Assembly: GCA_016191815.1 (NCBI GenBank)
Contig: JACPVI010000081.1
Coordinates: 124,001-188,000 of the forward strand
Length of the DNA: 64,000 nt
Direction: 5' to 3'
DNA from: Myxococcales bacterium
Lineage (GTDB): Bacteria; Myxococcota; Myxococcia; Myxococcales; Myxococcaceae
Part shown: positions 17,909 through 27,333 of the stretch, piece after piece
How positions within the stretch are numbered: position 1 is the stretch's first letter
How the letters are laid out: every line of letters starts with the position of its first letter
Translations under genes and position numbers: made by a program
Notes under the pieces: generated by a model
What the model saw: only the letters and a program-made list of their open reading frames with translations
What the model was told of the DNA's origin: nothing
Databases searched by the model: none

Positions 17909-18553
17909 ATGGCCGGCCAGCGACCCTTCAACAACCCGTTCACCGGGCTGAAGCTGAAAGCCGTGGCGGAGACGACGCCGAAGCCGGCGCGCTTGGCTAA
18001 GGCCGCAGCCGAGCCGGACGATGAGGGCGAGTTGTTCCGCCTGGCGGTGGGCGAGGTGACGCCGCTGCGCAACCCGAAGGGCCTCGCGCCGCCGAAGGCG
18101 CCTCCCACCGCCGCGTCCCTGCGCATCGTCGACGAGGAGATCGAAGCCCTGACGCGCCTGTGCGAGCTGGTCGCCGGGGAGGGGCCTTTCGATCTCTCCG
18201 ACTCGGACGAGTTCATCGAGGGCCACGTGCAGGGCCTGGACGTCCGGATTCTCCACAAGCTCAGCGCGGGTGAGTATTCGCCCAGGGCTCACCTCGATCT
18301 GCACGGCCTCTCCAGGGCGGAGGCCAAGGTGGCGCTCGAGCGGTTCGTGCAGAAGGCCAGGCTGGACGGACACCGCTCGGTGCTGGTGGTGACCGGTCGC
18401 GGGCTGCACTCCAAGGACCAGCTTCCGGTGCTCAAGGCCGGCGTACAGGGGTGGCTCTCGCGGGGGCGCCTCGCCCGGCAGGTGCTTGCCTTCTCCACCG
18501 CCCGGCCGCAGGACGGGGGCGCGGGCGCGCTCTACGTCCTCTTGCGGCGGTGA
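17909..18553 (+). CDS. smr: Smr-domain (MutS2-type small nuclease domain) protein
   Basis: 214 residues from ATG 17909 (MAGQRPFNNPF); ATG 17894 is in frame and would add five residues. The N-terminal half is a Pro/Ala-rich linker with acidic patches. The C-terminal ~90 residues are a Smr domain: LDLHGLSRAEA, a basic helix, VLVVTGRGLHS, and a final strand AGALYVLLRR. The DLHG and TGxGxHS motifs mark the endonuclease fold. Stand-alone Smr proteins act on DNA or stalled-ribosome mRNA (SmrB). The last 27 codons plus the stop are duplicated at 21189-21272. Confidence 0.9.
   Translation: MAGQRPFNNPFTGLKLKAVAETTPKPARLAKAAAEPDDEGELFRLAVGEVTPLRNPKGLAPPKAPPTAASLRIVDEEIEALTRLCELVAGEGPFDLSDSDEFIEGHVQGLDVRILHKLSAGEYSPRAHLDLHGLSRAEAKVALERFVQKARLDGHRSVLVVTGRGLHSKDQLPVLKAGVQGWLSRGRLARQVLAFSTARPQDGGAGALYVLLRR
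18470..18553 (+). repeat. Direct repeat, copy 1: 3' end of smr
   Basis: These 84 bp (27 codons and the stop) recur at 21189-21272 with 78/84 identity. All six differences fall at third codon positions and are silent. It marks the left boundary of an accessory insertion. Confidence 0.9.
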
Positions 18554-18667
18554 GCGCGGAGCGGGTCGGGGGCGACTGGGCTAGGGCCCGCCCGGGGGCT
18601 CCGGCTTCACGTGCGGGCGGGCGTAGGCATCCAGCAGGCCCGGGAGCGCTTCGGGGTTTGGGCGGGA

Positions 18668-19516
18668 TTAGTCATGCGGCCACTGGTACGTGAGCGACAA
18701 CCAGGGAATGGGCACCACGGACCAGGGCCCTCGTTTGGTGAACGGCCACACCCCGCCGATGTCGGCCGAGAACCGCTCACCAAAGATGCGCGCGGCCGCC
18801 GCTACGAAGAGGTAGAACTCCCCGCGCCTGAGGAAGATCGGCATCAGCCAGTTCTCAGCCACAAGCGCGACGTTCTCCCCCACCCGGATGTTGCCACTCA
18901 GAGCGACGATCATCGCCGGTGGATCGAGGATGTCGGCGACGCTGCCGCTGATGAGGAAGGGGACTCCCACCGAGAGACTGACGTGCGCATCGGGCTCTCC
19001 AAACGTCGCGGTGGAAAAGACGTTGCCGCCCAAGAGGGGGCGGTCGAAGAACAACATGATGAAGAAGGCCTGAGCGCCAACCGCGAGGTGGAACTGGTCG
19101 TATACTCGCACGCCGGCCTTCAAGGCGACGGTTCCGTTCAGACCTGCTACGCCGGCCAGCAAGGCCGGAAGGAAGCTCTCGGCATGCAGCGAGAGGTGAT
19201 CGGAGACCCCCACGCCCACCGACGAGAGGAATAGCTCTATCTGCGAGTACTGGACCTCCCCCTGCCTGAGCATGAACGCGGAGGCCCCGTAGAGGTACCG
19301 CGTCCTGGTGGGGTCCTCCAAGCGACGCGTGCGCTTGCGCCGAAGCCACGCGTCCGGGTCAATACTGGGCCGCGGAAGGTACGGCTCGACCCGCGGCTCC
19401 GATGGTTCGGACGGGACTGGTGGCGGCGAGGCAACGCCTCCGTCCAGCTCGTTGGCTCGCGCCAATCCGGTAGCGGCCACGAGCGCCGACACCACCGCGA
19501 AAGCGTCGTGGCGCAT
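18668..19516 (-). CDS. Hypothetical exported, beta-rich (outer-membrane-like) protein
   Basis: About 282 residues from ATG 19516, where a typical signal peptide begins (MRHDAFAVVSALVAATGLARA); an earlier ATG at 19630 adds a charged leader and is less likely. After a Pro-rich spacer and a basic stretch (DAWLRRKRTRRLE), the chain from ~95 on shows alternating beta-strand patterns rich in aromatic and Gly residues, typical of Myxococcota outer-membrane beta-barrels of unknown function. I do not recognise the family. It lies inside the segment bracketed by the smr direct repeats and is divergent from the lipoprotein gene at 19666. It ends KRGPWSVVPIPWLSLTYQW, with aromatic residues typical of a last barrel strand. 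Confidence 0.7.
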   Translation of the reverse strand: MRHDAFAVVSALVAATGLARANELDGGVASPPPVPSEPSEPRVEPYLPRPSIDPDAWLRRKRTRRLEDPTRTRYLYGASAFMLRQGEVQYSQIELFLSSVGVGVSDHLSLHAESFLPALLAGVAGLNGTVALKAGVRVYDQFHLAVGAQAFFIMLFFDRPLLGGNVFSTATFGEPDAHVSLSVGVPFLISGSVADILDPPAMIVALSGNIRVGENVALVAENWLMPIFLRRGEFYLFVAAAARIFGERFSADIGGVWPFTKRGPWSVVPIPWLSLTYQWPHD

Positions 19517-19665
19517 TTGCCCCGCATAGCCGAGCAGATCGCGGGCTGCGGCGCCAGCGGCCCCGCCGGCGAGAGCTTGGGCGAGCCGGCGCCGGTTTGA
19601 CTCCTCCGCGGGCGAGGCGGACAATTTCACTGGGGGGGAAGATGCCCCTTCCCGAGGAGGATTCC

Positions 19666-19941
19666 ATGTCTCGCCTCTTGGCCTCCGCGGCTGCGCTGAT
19701 CGGGTTCCTCTGCTTGCACGGATGCACGTGCGGACCAGTCCCGTGCAAGAAGGAGGCGGGCCCGGAGGAGGTTTGCATCCCGGGCGGGACGTTCACGATG
19801 GGACACGCGAAGCTGCCTATCCCCGAGCGGAGTCCTGCCAGCACGTCTGTGGTGGAGGAACGATGTGCGGCGACGCGCCCTCCTGCCGAATCGGCGCGTG
19901 CCGAAGCGCCATCGCCAACGACCGGACCGCATTCATCGTAG
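19666..19941 (+). pseudogene. Lipoprotein gene fragment with start of an FGE-sulfatase domain (frameshifted)
   Basis: An excellent start (GAGGAGG 5 nt before ATG 19666) opens a lipoprotein with lipobox LCLHGC (Cys20), a Cys-rich spacer and CIPGGTFTMGH, the opening of a formylglycine-generating-enzyme (FGE-sulfatase) domain. After ~47 residues the frame loses family character, and coding sense continues in another frame (CQHVCGGGTMCGDAPSC) toward the next feature. Either a frameshift lies at about 19805-19835, or an FGE gene was cut and joined to another gene. The 91-residue product as read is not a complete protein. Confidence 0.6.
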
Positions 19942-21167
19942 CTCCGCTCGGCTGCGAAACCGAGGCGCCTTCCGTGCGCGTCTCCCCCTCGGGCGACTAC
20001 CAGATCCACCTCGAAGAGGCAGCCTCCTTCGCCATCGTGGGGACGATGGATGACAAGGGGAACCTCTCCCAGATGGGGCGGACGCAGCTTCGAGGGCGCA
20101 TCTGGCTCAACGAGAGTCCGGACCCCAGCGGGCGCCGACTGGACATCGCCAACATGAGGCTCCGGGCTGCGGACTTCGTCGTCTCCGGTGGGCCGCTCGG
20201 CAGCGTGAAGCTCAACATCACCAACACCGCCACCTTCCTCGGGACCCGCATTCCGGCGGTCGAACAGCAGGACGGCACCTTCCTGGTAGCGCCCGGCCAG
20301 GTTCGGCTGGGAATCGAGGCGACCATCAGCGGAGCGACCGGCGGGATCGAGTTCGTCAATCAAGGCCCGTTTGCCGCCACCTTCGACGCGGCGGGCGGTT
20401 TCTTCTCATTCGACGGCCGAGGGCGAAATGAAGCCGGGCAAGGCGCGGTCATCCACATCGAGGGCCAAGTCGTCAATCGGCCGCCCATCGCCGACCCGGG
20501 ACCGGACCGCACCGTGGAATGCCAATCGCCCACCACGACTCCCGTGCTCCTCGACGCGAGCCGGTCGCGCGACCCCGACGTCGGCGACGCCATCTCTCAT
20601 TTCCAGTGGTTCGAAGGGCTGGCAGGACTGTCCAACCAGAAGACCGCCACCGTCCTGGCGACGCTCGGCCTGCACAGCTACTCCCTCCACGTCTACGACG
20701 GCAAACTCGGGAGCGGGAGCGTCCAGCACCGCGTGGAGGTCGTCGACACGACTCCTCCGGTGCTGGACCTGGGCACCGTCACCGTGTGCCTGTGGCCGCC
20801 CAACCACGAGTTCGCCCGGTTCGAGCTGGGTCGAGAGATCGCCTTCTCGCTCTCGGACAAGTGCGACGCGAATCCTTCGATTCAGATCATCGACCTGTTC
20901 AGCGATGAGCCGGCCAATGCCCTGGGGTCGGGCTCGACGCAGCCAGACGTGGCCCACGGGAGCACCGCGGGGTGCGTGCGCGCCGAGCGGGCCGGACCAG
21001 GAGAAGGCCGCACCTACCTGCTGACCGTCCAGGCCGAGGACCACTCGCCGAACAGGAACAAGGCTCAGGCCAAGCTCCGCCTGCTGGTGCCTCACGACAA
21101 CTCCGGGCATGCCGGCTGCGTCCGCGCCGAAGGCCGGCACGAGCTGGACTCCACCTGCTTCGAATAG
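19863..21167 (+). CDS. PKD/cadherin-like surface protein, probably the continuation of the frameshifted lipoprotein
   Basis: 434 residues if read from ATG 19863, though coding character begins earlier in this frame (~19815), so the true N-terminus is probably the lipoprotein signal at 19666. A beta-rich N-terminal half is followed by a PKD-like domain (NRPPIADPGPDRTVEC ... LLDASRSRDPD ... VVDTTPPVLDLG) and a C-terminal segment with WPPNHEF, SDEPANALGSGSTQPD and GHAGCVRAEGR, a module I associate with myxobacterial surface proteins. It is likely cell-surface or adhesive; no enzyme motif is seen. It sits within the smr-repeat-bounded insertion. Confidence 0.65.
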   Translation: MCGDAPSCRIGACRSAIANDRTAFIVAPLGCETEAPSVRVSPSGDYQIHLEEAASFAIVGTMDDKGNLSQMGRTQLRGRIWLNESPDPSGRRLDIANMRLRAADFVVSGGPLGSVKLNITNTATFLGTRIPAVEQQDGTFLVAPGQVRLGIEATISGATGGIEFVNQGPFAATFDAAGGFFSFDGRGRNEAGQGAVIHIEGQVVNRPPIADPGPDRTVECQSPTTTPVLLDASRSRDPDVGDAISHFQWFEGLAGLSNQKTATVLATLGLHSYSLHVYDGKLGSGSVQHRVEVVDTTPPVLDLGTVTVCLWPPNHEFARFELGREIAFSLSDKCDANPSIQIIDLFSDEPANALGSGSTQPDVAHGSTAGCVRAERAGPGEGRTYLLTVQAEDHSPNRNKAQAKLRLLVPHDNSGHAGCVRAEGRHELDSTCFE

Positions 21168-21188
21168 AGACTCCGGTAACCGGAGGGC

Positions 21189-21272
21189 CTGGCCCGGCAG
21201 GTACTCGCCTTCTCCACCGCCCGGCCACAGGACGGCGGCGCGGGCGCGCTCTACGTCCTTTTGCGGCGGTGA
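21189..21272 (+). repeat. Direct repeat, copy 2: detached smr 3' end
   Basis: This copy encodes LARQVLAFSTARP through GALYVLLRR and the stop, identical in protein to the end of Smr but with six silent DNA differences. There is no smr gene body upstream, only the end of the PKD-like gene 21 bp away. It marks the right boundary of the insertion. Confidence 0.9.
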
Positions 21273-21364
21273 CCGCCGGCGGCGCTGAACGCCTCCGACG
21301 GCGAGCTTTCTTCCTGCGAGTCGAGTACCCTCCCGGCCGGGCCGGAGAGGGTGGAGACGCGACG

Positions 21365-22033
21365 ATGCGGCCTTGGTGGTTTCTCCCGGCTGCCTCCGCG
21401 CTGTTTGGCTGCGTCTGCTTCAACCCGGTTCCCGAGATCGATCCCACGGTCGACGCCTCCAAAGCGGGCGGGGGAGGTGACGCCAGCCTCACTGTGGACA
21501 GTGGGTCCGATGGCGGAGCCGGAGACGCCGGGCCCCAATGCCGGGTCGCCTCCGACTGTCCGTGGCTCCCCTCCGACGCCGGGCTGTATTACCCGTGCCC
21601 CAACAGCGGGGGCATGAGCTGTATCGACGGCCGCTGCATCTTCGAGTGCGACTCCGGGCGGGCCTGCGAAACCGACGCCGGGAGCCATTGCCTTCTCTGC
21701 CGGAGTCCGGTGGAGAAGACCGATTGCGGAGCCACCGTGTGCTCGGCCATCTGGACCTGCCGCATGCAGGTATTCTCCAGCACCTGCGCCCAGGGCCCGG
21801 TGGAGGGCGCCTCCTTCGACGTCATCCGCCAGCCAGACTGCTCCTGGAAGGTGGCGGTGCCCGACGGAGGGCCGGTGGTGGGCGGGTACTGGGACCTCGA
21901 CGTCGGCCAGTCCTTCGGGACCTTCCCCGGCGTGGAGGGCACCTGCGTGGGACGAGATCTCTTCACCGGCGTCCCCCGCATGCAGTGGAGCTGTCCCGGC
22001 GGCTGCAACTTCATCGAGATGGGGTGCGAGTAG
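21365..22033 (+). CDS. Cys-rich hypothetical lipoprotein
   Basis: 222 residues from ATG 21365, preceded by GGTGGAG. Signal MRPWWFLPAASALFGC gives lipidation at Cys16. A short Gly/Asp-rich spacer follows (GGGGDASLTVDSGSDGGAGDAG), then a domain with about 20 Cys in patterns such as CRVASDCPW, CIDGRCIFECDSG and CHLLCRSP-like pairs, consistent with disulphide-bonded surface repeats found in many Myxococcota lipoproteins. It ends CPGGCNFIEMGCE. The function is unknown. It lies just after the second smr repeat copy. Confidence 0.75.
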   Translation: MRPWWFLPAASALFGCVCFNPVPEIDPTVDASKAGGGGDASLTVDSGSDGGAGDAGPQCRVASDCPWLPSDAGLYYPCPNSGGMSCIDGRCIFECDSGRACETDAGSHCLLCRSPVEKTDCGATVCSAIWTCRMQVFSSTCAQGPVEGASFDVIRQPDCSWKVAVPDGGPVVGGYWDLDVGQSFGTFPGVEGTCVGRDLFTGVPRMQWSCPGGCNFIEMGCE

Positions 22034-22060
22034 CACCCAAGCGCTCGGTTCAGCGGCTGG

Positions 22061-22089
22061 TTGAATGGCCGCTTCCTCGCGGCTATCCT
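22061..22089 (+). promoter_or_regulatory. Candidate promoter for the first toxin-antitoxin operon
   Basis: TTGAAT (22061-22066), 17-bp spacer, TATCCT (22084-22089), 58 bp before the antitoxin ATG. A perfect inverted repeat lies between this promoter and the gene. Confidence 0.45.
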
Positions 22090-22113
22090 AAGACTGACTT
22101 GTTGGACCTATCG

Positions 22114-22130
22114 CTGGTCAGTCAGACCAG
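22114..22130. promoter_or_regulatory. Candidate operator (inverted repeat) before the antitoxin gene
   Basis: CTGGTC (22114-22119) and GACCAG (22125-22130) form perfect 6-bp arms around AGTCA, 17 bp upstream of the ATG. This is the place and size expected for autoregulation by a Phd-type antitoxin. Confidence 0.4.
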
Positions 22131-22147
22131 CAGGCCGAGGCGCGCTC

Positions 22148-22399
22148 ATGACGTGGGCTTTTCAGGACGCGAAGGCGAGGCTCAGTGAGGTGGCCCGGAG
22201 GGCGATGACCGAAGGGCCGCAGCTCGTGACGGTGCGAGGTCGGCCGGCGCTCGTGGTCATTTCCCAGGCCGAGTTCGCAGCGCTGAACAAGCGCAAACGC
22301 CGCCCGCCGCTGATCGAGCTGTTTCGCCATAGCCCCATCGCCGGTGAGCGGATCGACCTGGTGCGCTCGCGCGACACGGGGCGGCGGGTTGATCTGTGA
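22148..22399 (+). CDS. Antitoxin of the Phd/YefM family
   Basis: 83 residues. The N-terminal DNA-binding part matches Phd/YefM (WAFQDAKARLSEVARRAMTEGPQLVTVRGRPALVVISQAEF, quoted here only by its key blocks FQDAKARLSEV and VISQAEF). The C-terminal tail (~55-83) is the expected toxin-wrapping segment. Its TGA overlaps the GTG of the PIN toxin gene (GTGA), so the two are translationally coupled. It should bind the toxin and repress the operon through the upstream inverted repeat. Confidence 0.88.
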   Translation: MTWAFQDAKARLSEVARRAMTEGPQLVTVRGRPALVVISQAEFAALNKRKRRPPLIELFRHSPIAGERIDLVRSRDTGRRVDL

Positions 22400-22821
22400 G
22401 CTTCTTGCTCGACACCTGCTTCATCTCGGAGCTCACCAAGCGGCGTCGCGACCAGGGAGTGCTCAGGTGGTTGGAGGAGCAAGACGAGAGTGACCTGTTC
22501 CTTTCGATCGTGACGATCGGCGAACTCGAGAAGGGGCTCGCGAAGGTACGCGACGCCCGGCGGCGAGAGCGTCTAAATGAGTTCATCGAGGTACAGGTTG
22601 TCGACAGGTTCCGGGAACGCATGATCGAGATCGGCGAGCCAGTATGGCGCCGCTGGGGAACCCTCTGCGGGGTTGCCGAGAGAGCCGGGAGGCCGTTGCC
22701 GGTGCTCGATGCGCTGGTCGCGGCGGCAGCTCAAGTCCACGGAATGACGGTGGTGACGCGCAACGAAGCCGATTTCCTGCGGTGCGAGGTGCCCGTGGTG
22801 AATCCTTGGCGCAGGGCTTGA
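22396..22821 (+). CDS. vapC: PIN-domain toxin (VapC/FitB-like ribonuclease)
   Basis: 141 residues from GTG 22396. Acidic residues of the PIN active site are in place: Asp6 ([11 protein letters not shown]), Glu in TIGELEKG (~43), Asp in [10 protein letters not shown] (~105) and a fourth in TRNEADF (~125). PIN toxins cleave tRNA or rRNA when the antitoxin is lost. Pairing with a Phd-type rather than a VapB-type antitoxin is common. The operon sits between the accessory lipoprotein and hslV, extending the accessory block that separates smr from hslVU. Confidence 0.88.
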   Translation: MSFLLDTCFISELTKRRRDQGVLRWLEEQDESDLFLSIVTIGELEKGLAKVRDARRRERLNEFIEVQVVDRFRERMIEIGEPVWRRWGTLCGVAERAGRPLPVLDALVAAAAQVHGMTVVTRNEADFLRCEVPVVNPWRRA

Positions 22822-22933
22822 CCGCGGGGCTGGTGCTGCTCGCGGGCCTCACGGGCACGCCCTGCAGCCTCTTGCAGCGGTTGCTCGGCTGGTTCCTTGG
22901 ATTCGGCGGACCATCCTTGTTAAACCACCCGCC

Positions 22934-23461
22934 ATGTTCCACGGCACCACCATCGTGTGCATCCGCCGCGACGGCAAGGCGGTGATCGCCGGCGACGGCC
23001 AGGTGACCCTCGAGAAGACGGTGATGAAGGCCTCCGCCCGGAAAGTCCGGCGGCTGGCGGACGGGGCGGTGATCGCCGGCTTCGCCGGCAGCACCGCCGA
23101 CGCCTTCACCCTCTTCGAGCGGTTCGAGGCCAAGCTCAAGGAGCACCAGAAGAACCTGGCGCGCGCCTGCGTCGAGCTGGGGAAAGACTGGCGGACCGAC
23201 CGCTTCCTCCGCCGGCTGGAGGCCCTGCTGGTGGTGGCGGACCAGGAGCGGACCTTCGTGCTCTCCGGGGCGGGCGACGTGGTGGAGCCGGACCACGGCA
23301 TCGCGGCGGTCGGCTCGGGCGGGGCCTACGCGCTGGCCGCAGCCCGCGCGCTCATCGAGCACACTCCGATGTCCGCCAAGGAGATCGCCCTCACCTCGCT
23401 GGGCATCGCCGCGGAGATTTGCATCTACACCAACTCCAACATCACCCTCGAGGAGATCTGA
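22934..23461 (+). CDS. hslV: HslV (ClpQ) proteasome-like peptidase subunit
   Basis: 175 residues. [17 protein letters not shown]: removal of the first four residues exposes the catalytic Thr5. The [35 protein letters not shown] and [16 protein letters not shown] blocks are canonical. It forms the double hexamer that degrades proteins unfolded by HslU. It begins 112 bp after the toxin gene and is followed 4 bp later by hslU. Confidence 0.97.
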   Translation: MFHGTTIVCIRRDGKAVIAGDGQVTLEKTVMKASARKVRRLADGAVIAGFAGSTADAFTLFERFEAKLKEHQKNLARACVELGKDWRTDRFLRRLEALLVVADQERTFVLSGAGDVVEPDHGIAAVGSGGAYALAAARALIEHTPMSAKEIALTSLGIAAEICIYTNSNITLEEI

Positions 23462-23465
23462 GCTC

Positions 23466-24845
<1,380 letters not shown>

Positions 24846-24848
24846 GCC

Positions 24849-26048
24849 ATGCCGACCGCCTCCGAAGCGATCATCGAGCGCGCCAAGAAGCACCTTTTGC
24901 AGAACTACCGCTGGCAACCGCTGGTCATCACCCGCGGCGAGGGGGTGCGGGTGTGGGACGCCGAGGGCCGGCGCTACCTGGACATGCTGGGGGGAATCGC
25001 CACCTGCGCCCTCGGGCACTGTCACCCGGAGGTGACCGCCGCCGCCAAGGCCCAGCTCGACCGGCTGTGGCACATCTCCAACGTCTTCTACACCGAGCCG
25101 CAGATTTCGCTGGCCGAGAAGCTCACCGCCGAGTCGGGCCTGGAGCGCGCCTTCTTCTGCAACTCGGGAGCGGAGGCGAACGAGGCCCTCTTCAAGCTGG
25201 CGCGAAGGGTGATGAAGGACCGCGGCCATCTCGAGCGGCACGAGGTCGTCTCGTTCGAGTCCTCCTTCCACGGGCGCACCCTCGCCACCACCGCCGCCAC
25301 CGGCCAGCCGAAGTACCAGCGGGGCTTCGAGCCCTTGCCGCCGGGCTTCCGCAGCATTCCCTACGGGGACCTCGAGGTGGTGAAGCAGGCCGTCGGCCCC
25401 AGCACCGCCGCGATCGTGGTGGAGGCGGTCCAGGGCGAAGGAGGAGTGCGGGTGGCGCCGGAGGGTTTCCTGCGCGGGCTCCGCGAGCTGTGCGACCGCG
25501 AGGGGCTTCTGCTCCTGGTCGACGAGGTGCAGACCGGCATGGGCCGCACCGGGAGGTTCTTCGCCTTCCAGCACGAGGGGGTGCGCCCGGACGCCGCTTC
25601 GATGGCCAAGGCCCTGGGCAACGGCCTCCCCATCGCCGCGATGCTCTGCCGCGAGGATCTCATGAGGAGCCTGCCCGCGGGCTCGCACGGCTCCACCTTC
25701 GGGGGAAACCTGGTGGCTGCCGCTGCGGCCAACGTGGCGGTTTCCATCATCCGGAGGCAGGAGACGCTGGAGAGGGTGCGCCAGCTCGGGGACCGCCTTT
25801 TGGAGGGGGCCGGGGCGCTCATGGCCCGTCTGCCTGAGCAGGTGGCGGCGGTCAGGGGCCGGGGGCTCCTGGTGGGAGTGGAGGTGAAGGGCGAGCCCCC
25901 GAAGGTGGTGGCCGGTTGCCGGGAGCGGGGGATGCTGGTCAACCTCGCCGGCGAGCGCACGGTGAGATTGGCGCCGCCCTTCGTCATCACCGCTGCGGAG
26001 ATCGACGAGGCGCTGTCCATCCTCGAGGCAGCGCTGAAGGGCGTTTGA
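24849..26048 (+). CDS. argD: Acetylornithine/succinyldiaminopimelate-type aminotransferase ArgD
   Basis: 399 residues. This class III PLP aminotransferase has GxGxRYLDMLGGIATCALGHCHPEV, NSGAEANEALFKLARR, LLVDEVQTGMGRTG and the Schiff-base Lys254 in SMAKALGNGLPI. It converts N-acetylglutamate semialdehyde to N-acetylornithine in arginine synthesis and may serve lysine synthesis too. It starts three bases after hslU and so is probably cotranscribed with hslVU, an arrangement seen in other myxobacteria. Confidence 0.93.
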   Translation: MPTASEAIIERAKKHLLQNYRWQPLVITRGEGVRVWDAEGRRYLDMLGGIATCALGHCHPEVTAAAKAQLDRLWHISNVFYTEPQISLAEKLTAESGLERAFFCNSGAEANEALFKLARRVMKDRGHLERHEVVSFESSFHGRTLATTAATGQPKYQRGFEPLPPGFRSIPYGDLEVVKQAVGPSTAAIVVEAVQGEGGVRVAPEGFLRGLRELCDREGLLLLVDEVQTGMGRTGRFFAFQHEGVRPDAASMAKALGNGLPIAAMLCREDLMRSLPAGSHGSTFGGNLVAAAAANVAVSIIRRQETLERVRQLGDRLLEGAGALMARLPEQVAAVRGRGLLVGVEVKGEPPKVVAGCRERGMLVNLAGERTVRLAPPFVITAAEIDEALSILEAALKGV

Positions 26049-26074
26049 CCAGTTGGGAAGCCCGTCCCTAATAT
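26045..26074 (+). promoter_or_regulatory. Candidate promoter for the J-protein/DnaK operon
   Basis: TTGACC (26045-26050, overlapping the argD stop), 18-bp spacer, TAATAT (26069-26074), 32 bp before the GTG start at 26106. The gap is locally AT-rich for this genome. Confidence 0.5.
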
Positions 26075-26105
26075 TCCAGATCATTTCAGGGCGGGTCTCC
26101 GCACG

Positions 26106-27323
26106 GTGAGCCAGAGCGACACGATCGCCGGGCTGGGCACCCGGAGCGACTACGTTGCCGCCGTTCCCAACGCGGATCCGGCGCGGCTTCGGCTCACGCC
26201 CGAGGAGGCGGCGCTCTTCGCGACGGTAGGCCGGGCTTCGCAGATCCAGGAGGTGCTCAGCCGCTCCGGGCTGTCGGAGCCGCGGGCGATCGCCATCCTG
26301 CTCTCGCTCAGGGCCAAGGGGGCCATTGCCCCGGCGCGGGTGACCAAGCCCTCGGCCCCCGCGGTGGTGACCGCCGCGATGGACGAGCAGGTCGACCTCG
26401 ACGCGGTGCGAAAGAAGGAGATCCTGGATTTGGAACGGGTGATGGACGGGCTCAATCACTTCGAGGTTTTGGGGCTCAGGCCCGGCTCGAGCGCCGAGGA
26501 GGTGAAGAAGGCCTTCTACGAGGCCTCCCGGCGCTACCACCCGGACCGCTTCTTCGGGAAGAACCTGGGGAGCTTCCGCGCCCGCATCGACCGGATCTTC
26601 CGGCGGCTGTCCGAGGCGGACCAGGTGCTGACCGAGCCTTCCCGGCGGGCCGCCTACCTCGAAGCCCACCCCGAGCAGGCCGAGGCGGCGGCCATCTCTC
26701 CCCCGCCGGAGCCTGTCGCCGCGCCGGCGAGGCCGCTCTCCCCCGAGGAGCAGGAGCGCGCCGAGGAACGCCGCTCGAGGTTCGCCCGCCACCCCTACCT
26801 GGCCAAGACCGCCCGGGTGCAGGAGCTGGTCTCCCGCGCGCGAGAGAGGATGGCGAAGGGCGAGTTCGGGCATGCCTATACCGACTTGCACCTGGCCAAT
26901 CAGCTCGACGAGCGCAACTCCGAGGTGAAGGCGCTTTTGCAGGAGGCGAGGAGGAAGCACGATTCGCAGCGCTCCATCGACGAGCTGCAGCGCGCCGAGC
27001 AGGCCGAACGGGATGGGGAGCTGCAGGTGGCGCTTTTGGCCTACCGGACCGCCGTGGGCATCGACTCCGCCAACGCCAAGGCGGCCTTCCACGCGGCGCG
27101 GCTGTTGTTCAAGCTCAAGGGAGACCTCAAGGAGGCGAAGCTCCTCGCCCAACGAGCGGTGGACGCGGAGCCGAACAACGTGGAGGCCCGGGTGCTTTTG
27201 GGGCGGGTGATGGAGGACGCCGGGATGAAGGCACTCGCCCGGCGCCACTTCGAGGAGGCGTTGAGGCTGGACCCGGACCACGCGGAAGCAAAAAAGCACC
27301 TCAAGAAGCGCTGGCCGTTCTAG
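26106..27323 (+). CDS. J-domain protein with N-terminal winged-helix-like module and TPR repeats
   Basis: 405 residues from GTG 26106. Three parts: a helical module (~30-80, LFATVGRASQIQEVLSRSG...), a J domain (~118-180) with the HPD tripeptide intact (YHPDRFF), and TPR-like repeats in the C-terminal half (~240-405). The HPD motif should stimulate an Hsp70 ATPase, and the DnaK encoded 10 bp downstream is the obvious partner. The TPRs probably bind clients or peptides. This is not the housekeeping DnaJ: no zinc-finger domain or Gly/Phe region is present. Confidence 0.88.
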   Translation: MSQSDTIAGLGTRSDYVAAVPNADPARLRLTPEEAALFATVGRASQIQEVLSRSGLSEPRAIAILLSLRAKGAIAPARVTKPSAPAVVTAAMDEQVDLDAVRKKEILDLERVMDGLNHFEVLGLRPGSSAEEVKKAFYEASRRYHPDRFFGKNLGSFRARIDRIFRRLSEADQVLTEPSRRAAYLEAHPEQAEAAAISPPPEPVAAPARPLSPEEQERAEERRSRFARHPYLAKTARVQELVSRARERMAKGEFGHAYTDLHLANQLDERNSEVKALLQEARRKHDSQRSIDELQRAEQAERDGELQVALLAYRTAVGIDSANAKAAFHAARLLFKLKGDLKEAKLLAQRAVDAEPNNVEARVLLGRVMEDAGMKALARRHFEEALRLDPDHAEAKKHLKKRWPF

Positions 27324-27333
27324 AACAGACACG

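Noticed and set aside
18554-18667. A further gene between smr and the minus-strand exported-protein gene
   Set aside because: Only 114 bp, without a start signal or domain; at most a remnant, listed as a low-interest observation.
22822-22933. Heat-shock promoter before hslV
   Set aside because: CCTTGGA and CCATCCT are present, but the spacing is shorter than a sigma-32 promoter needs; nothing else is convincing.
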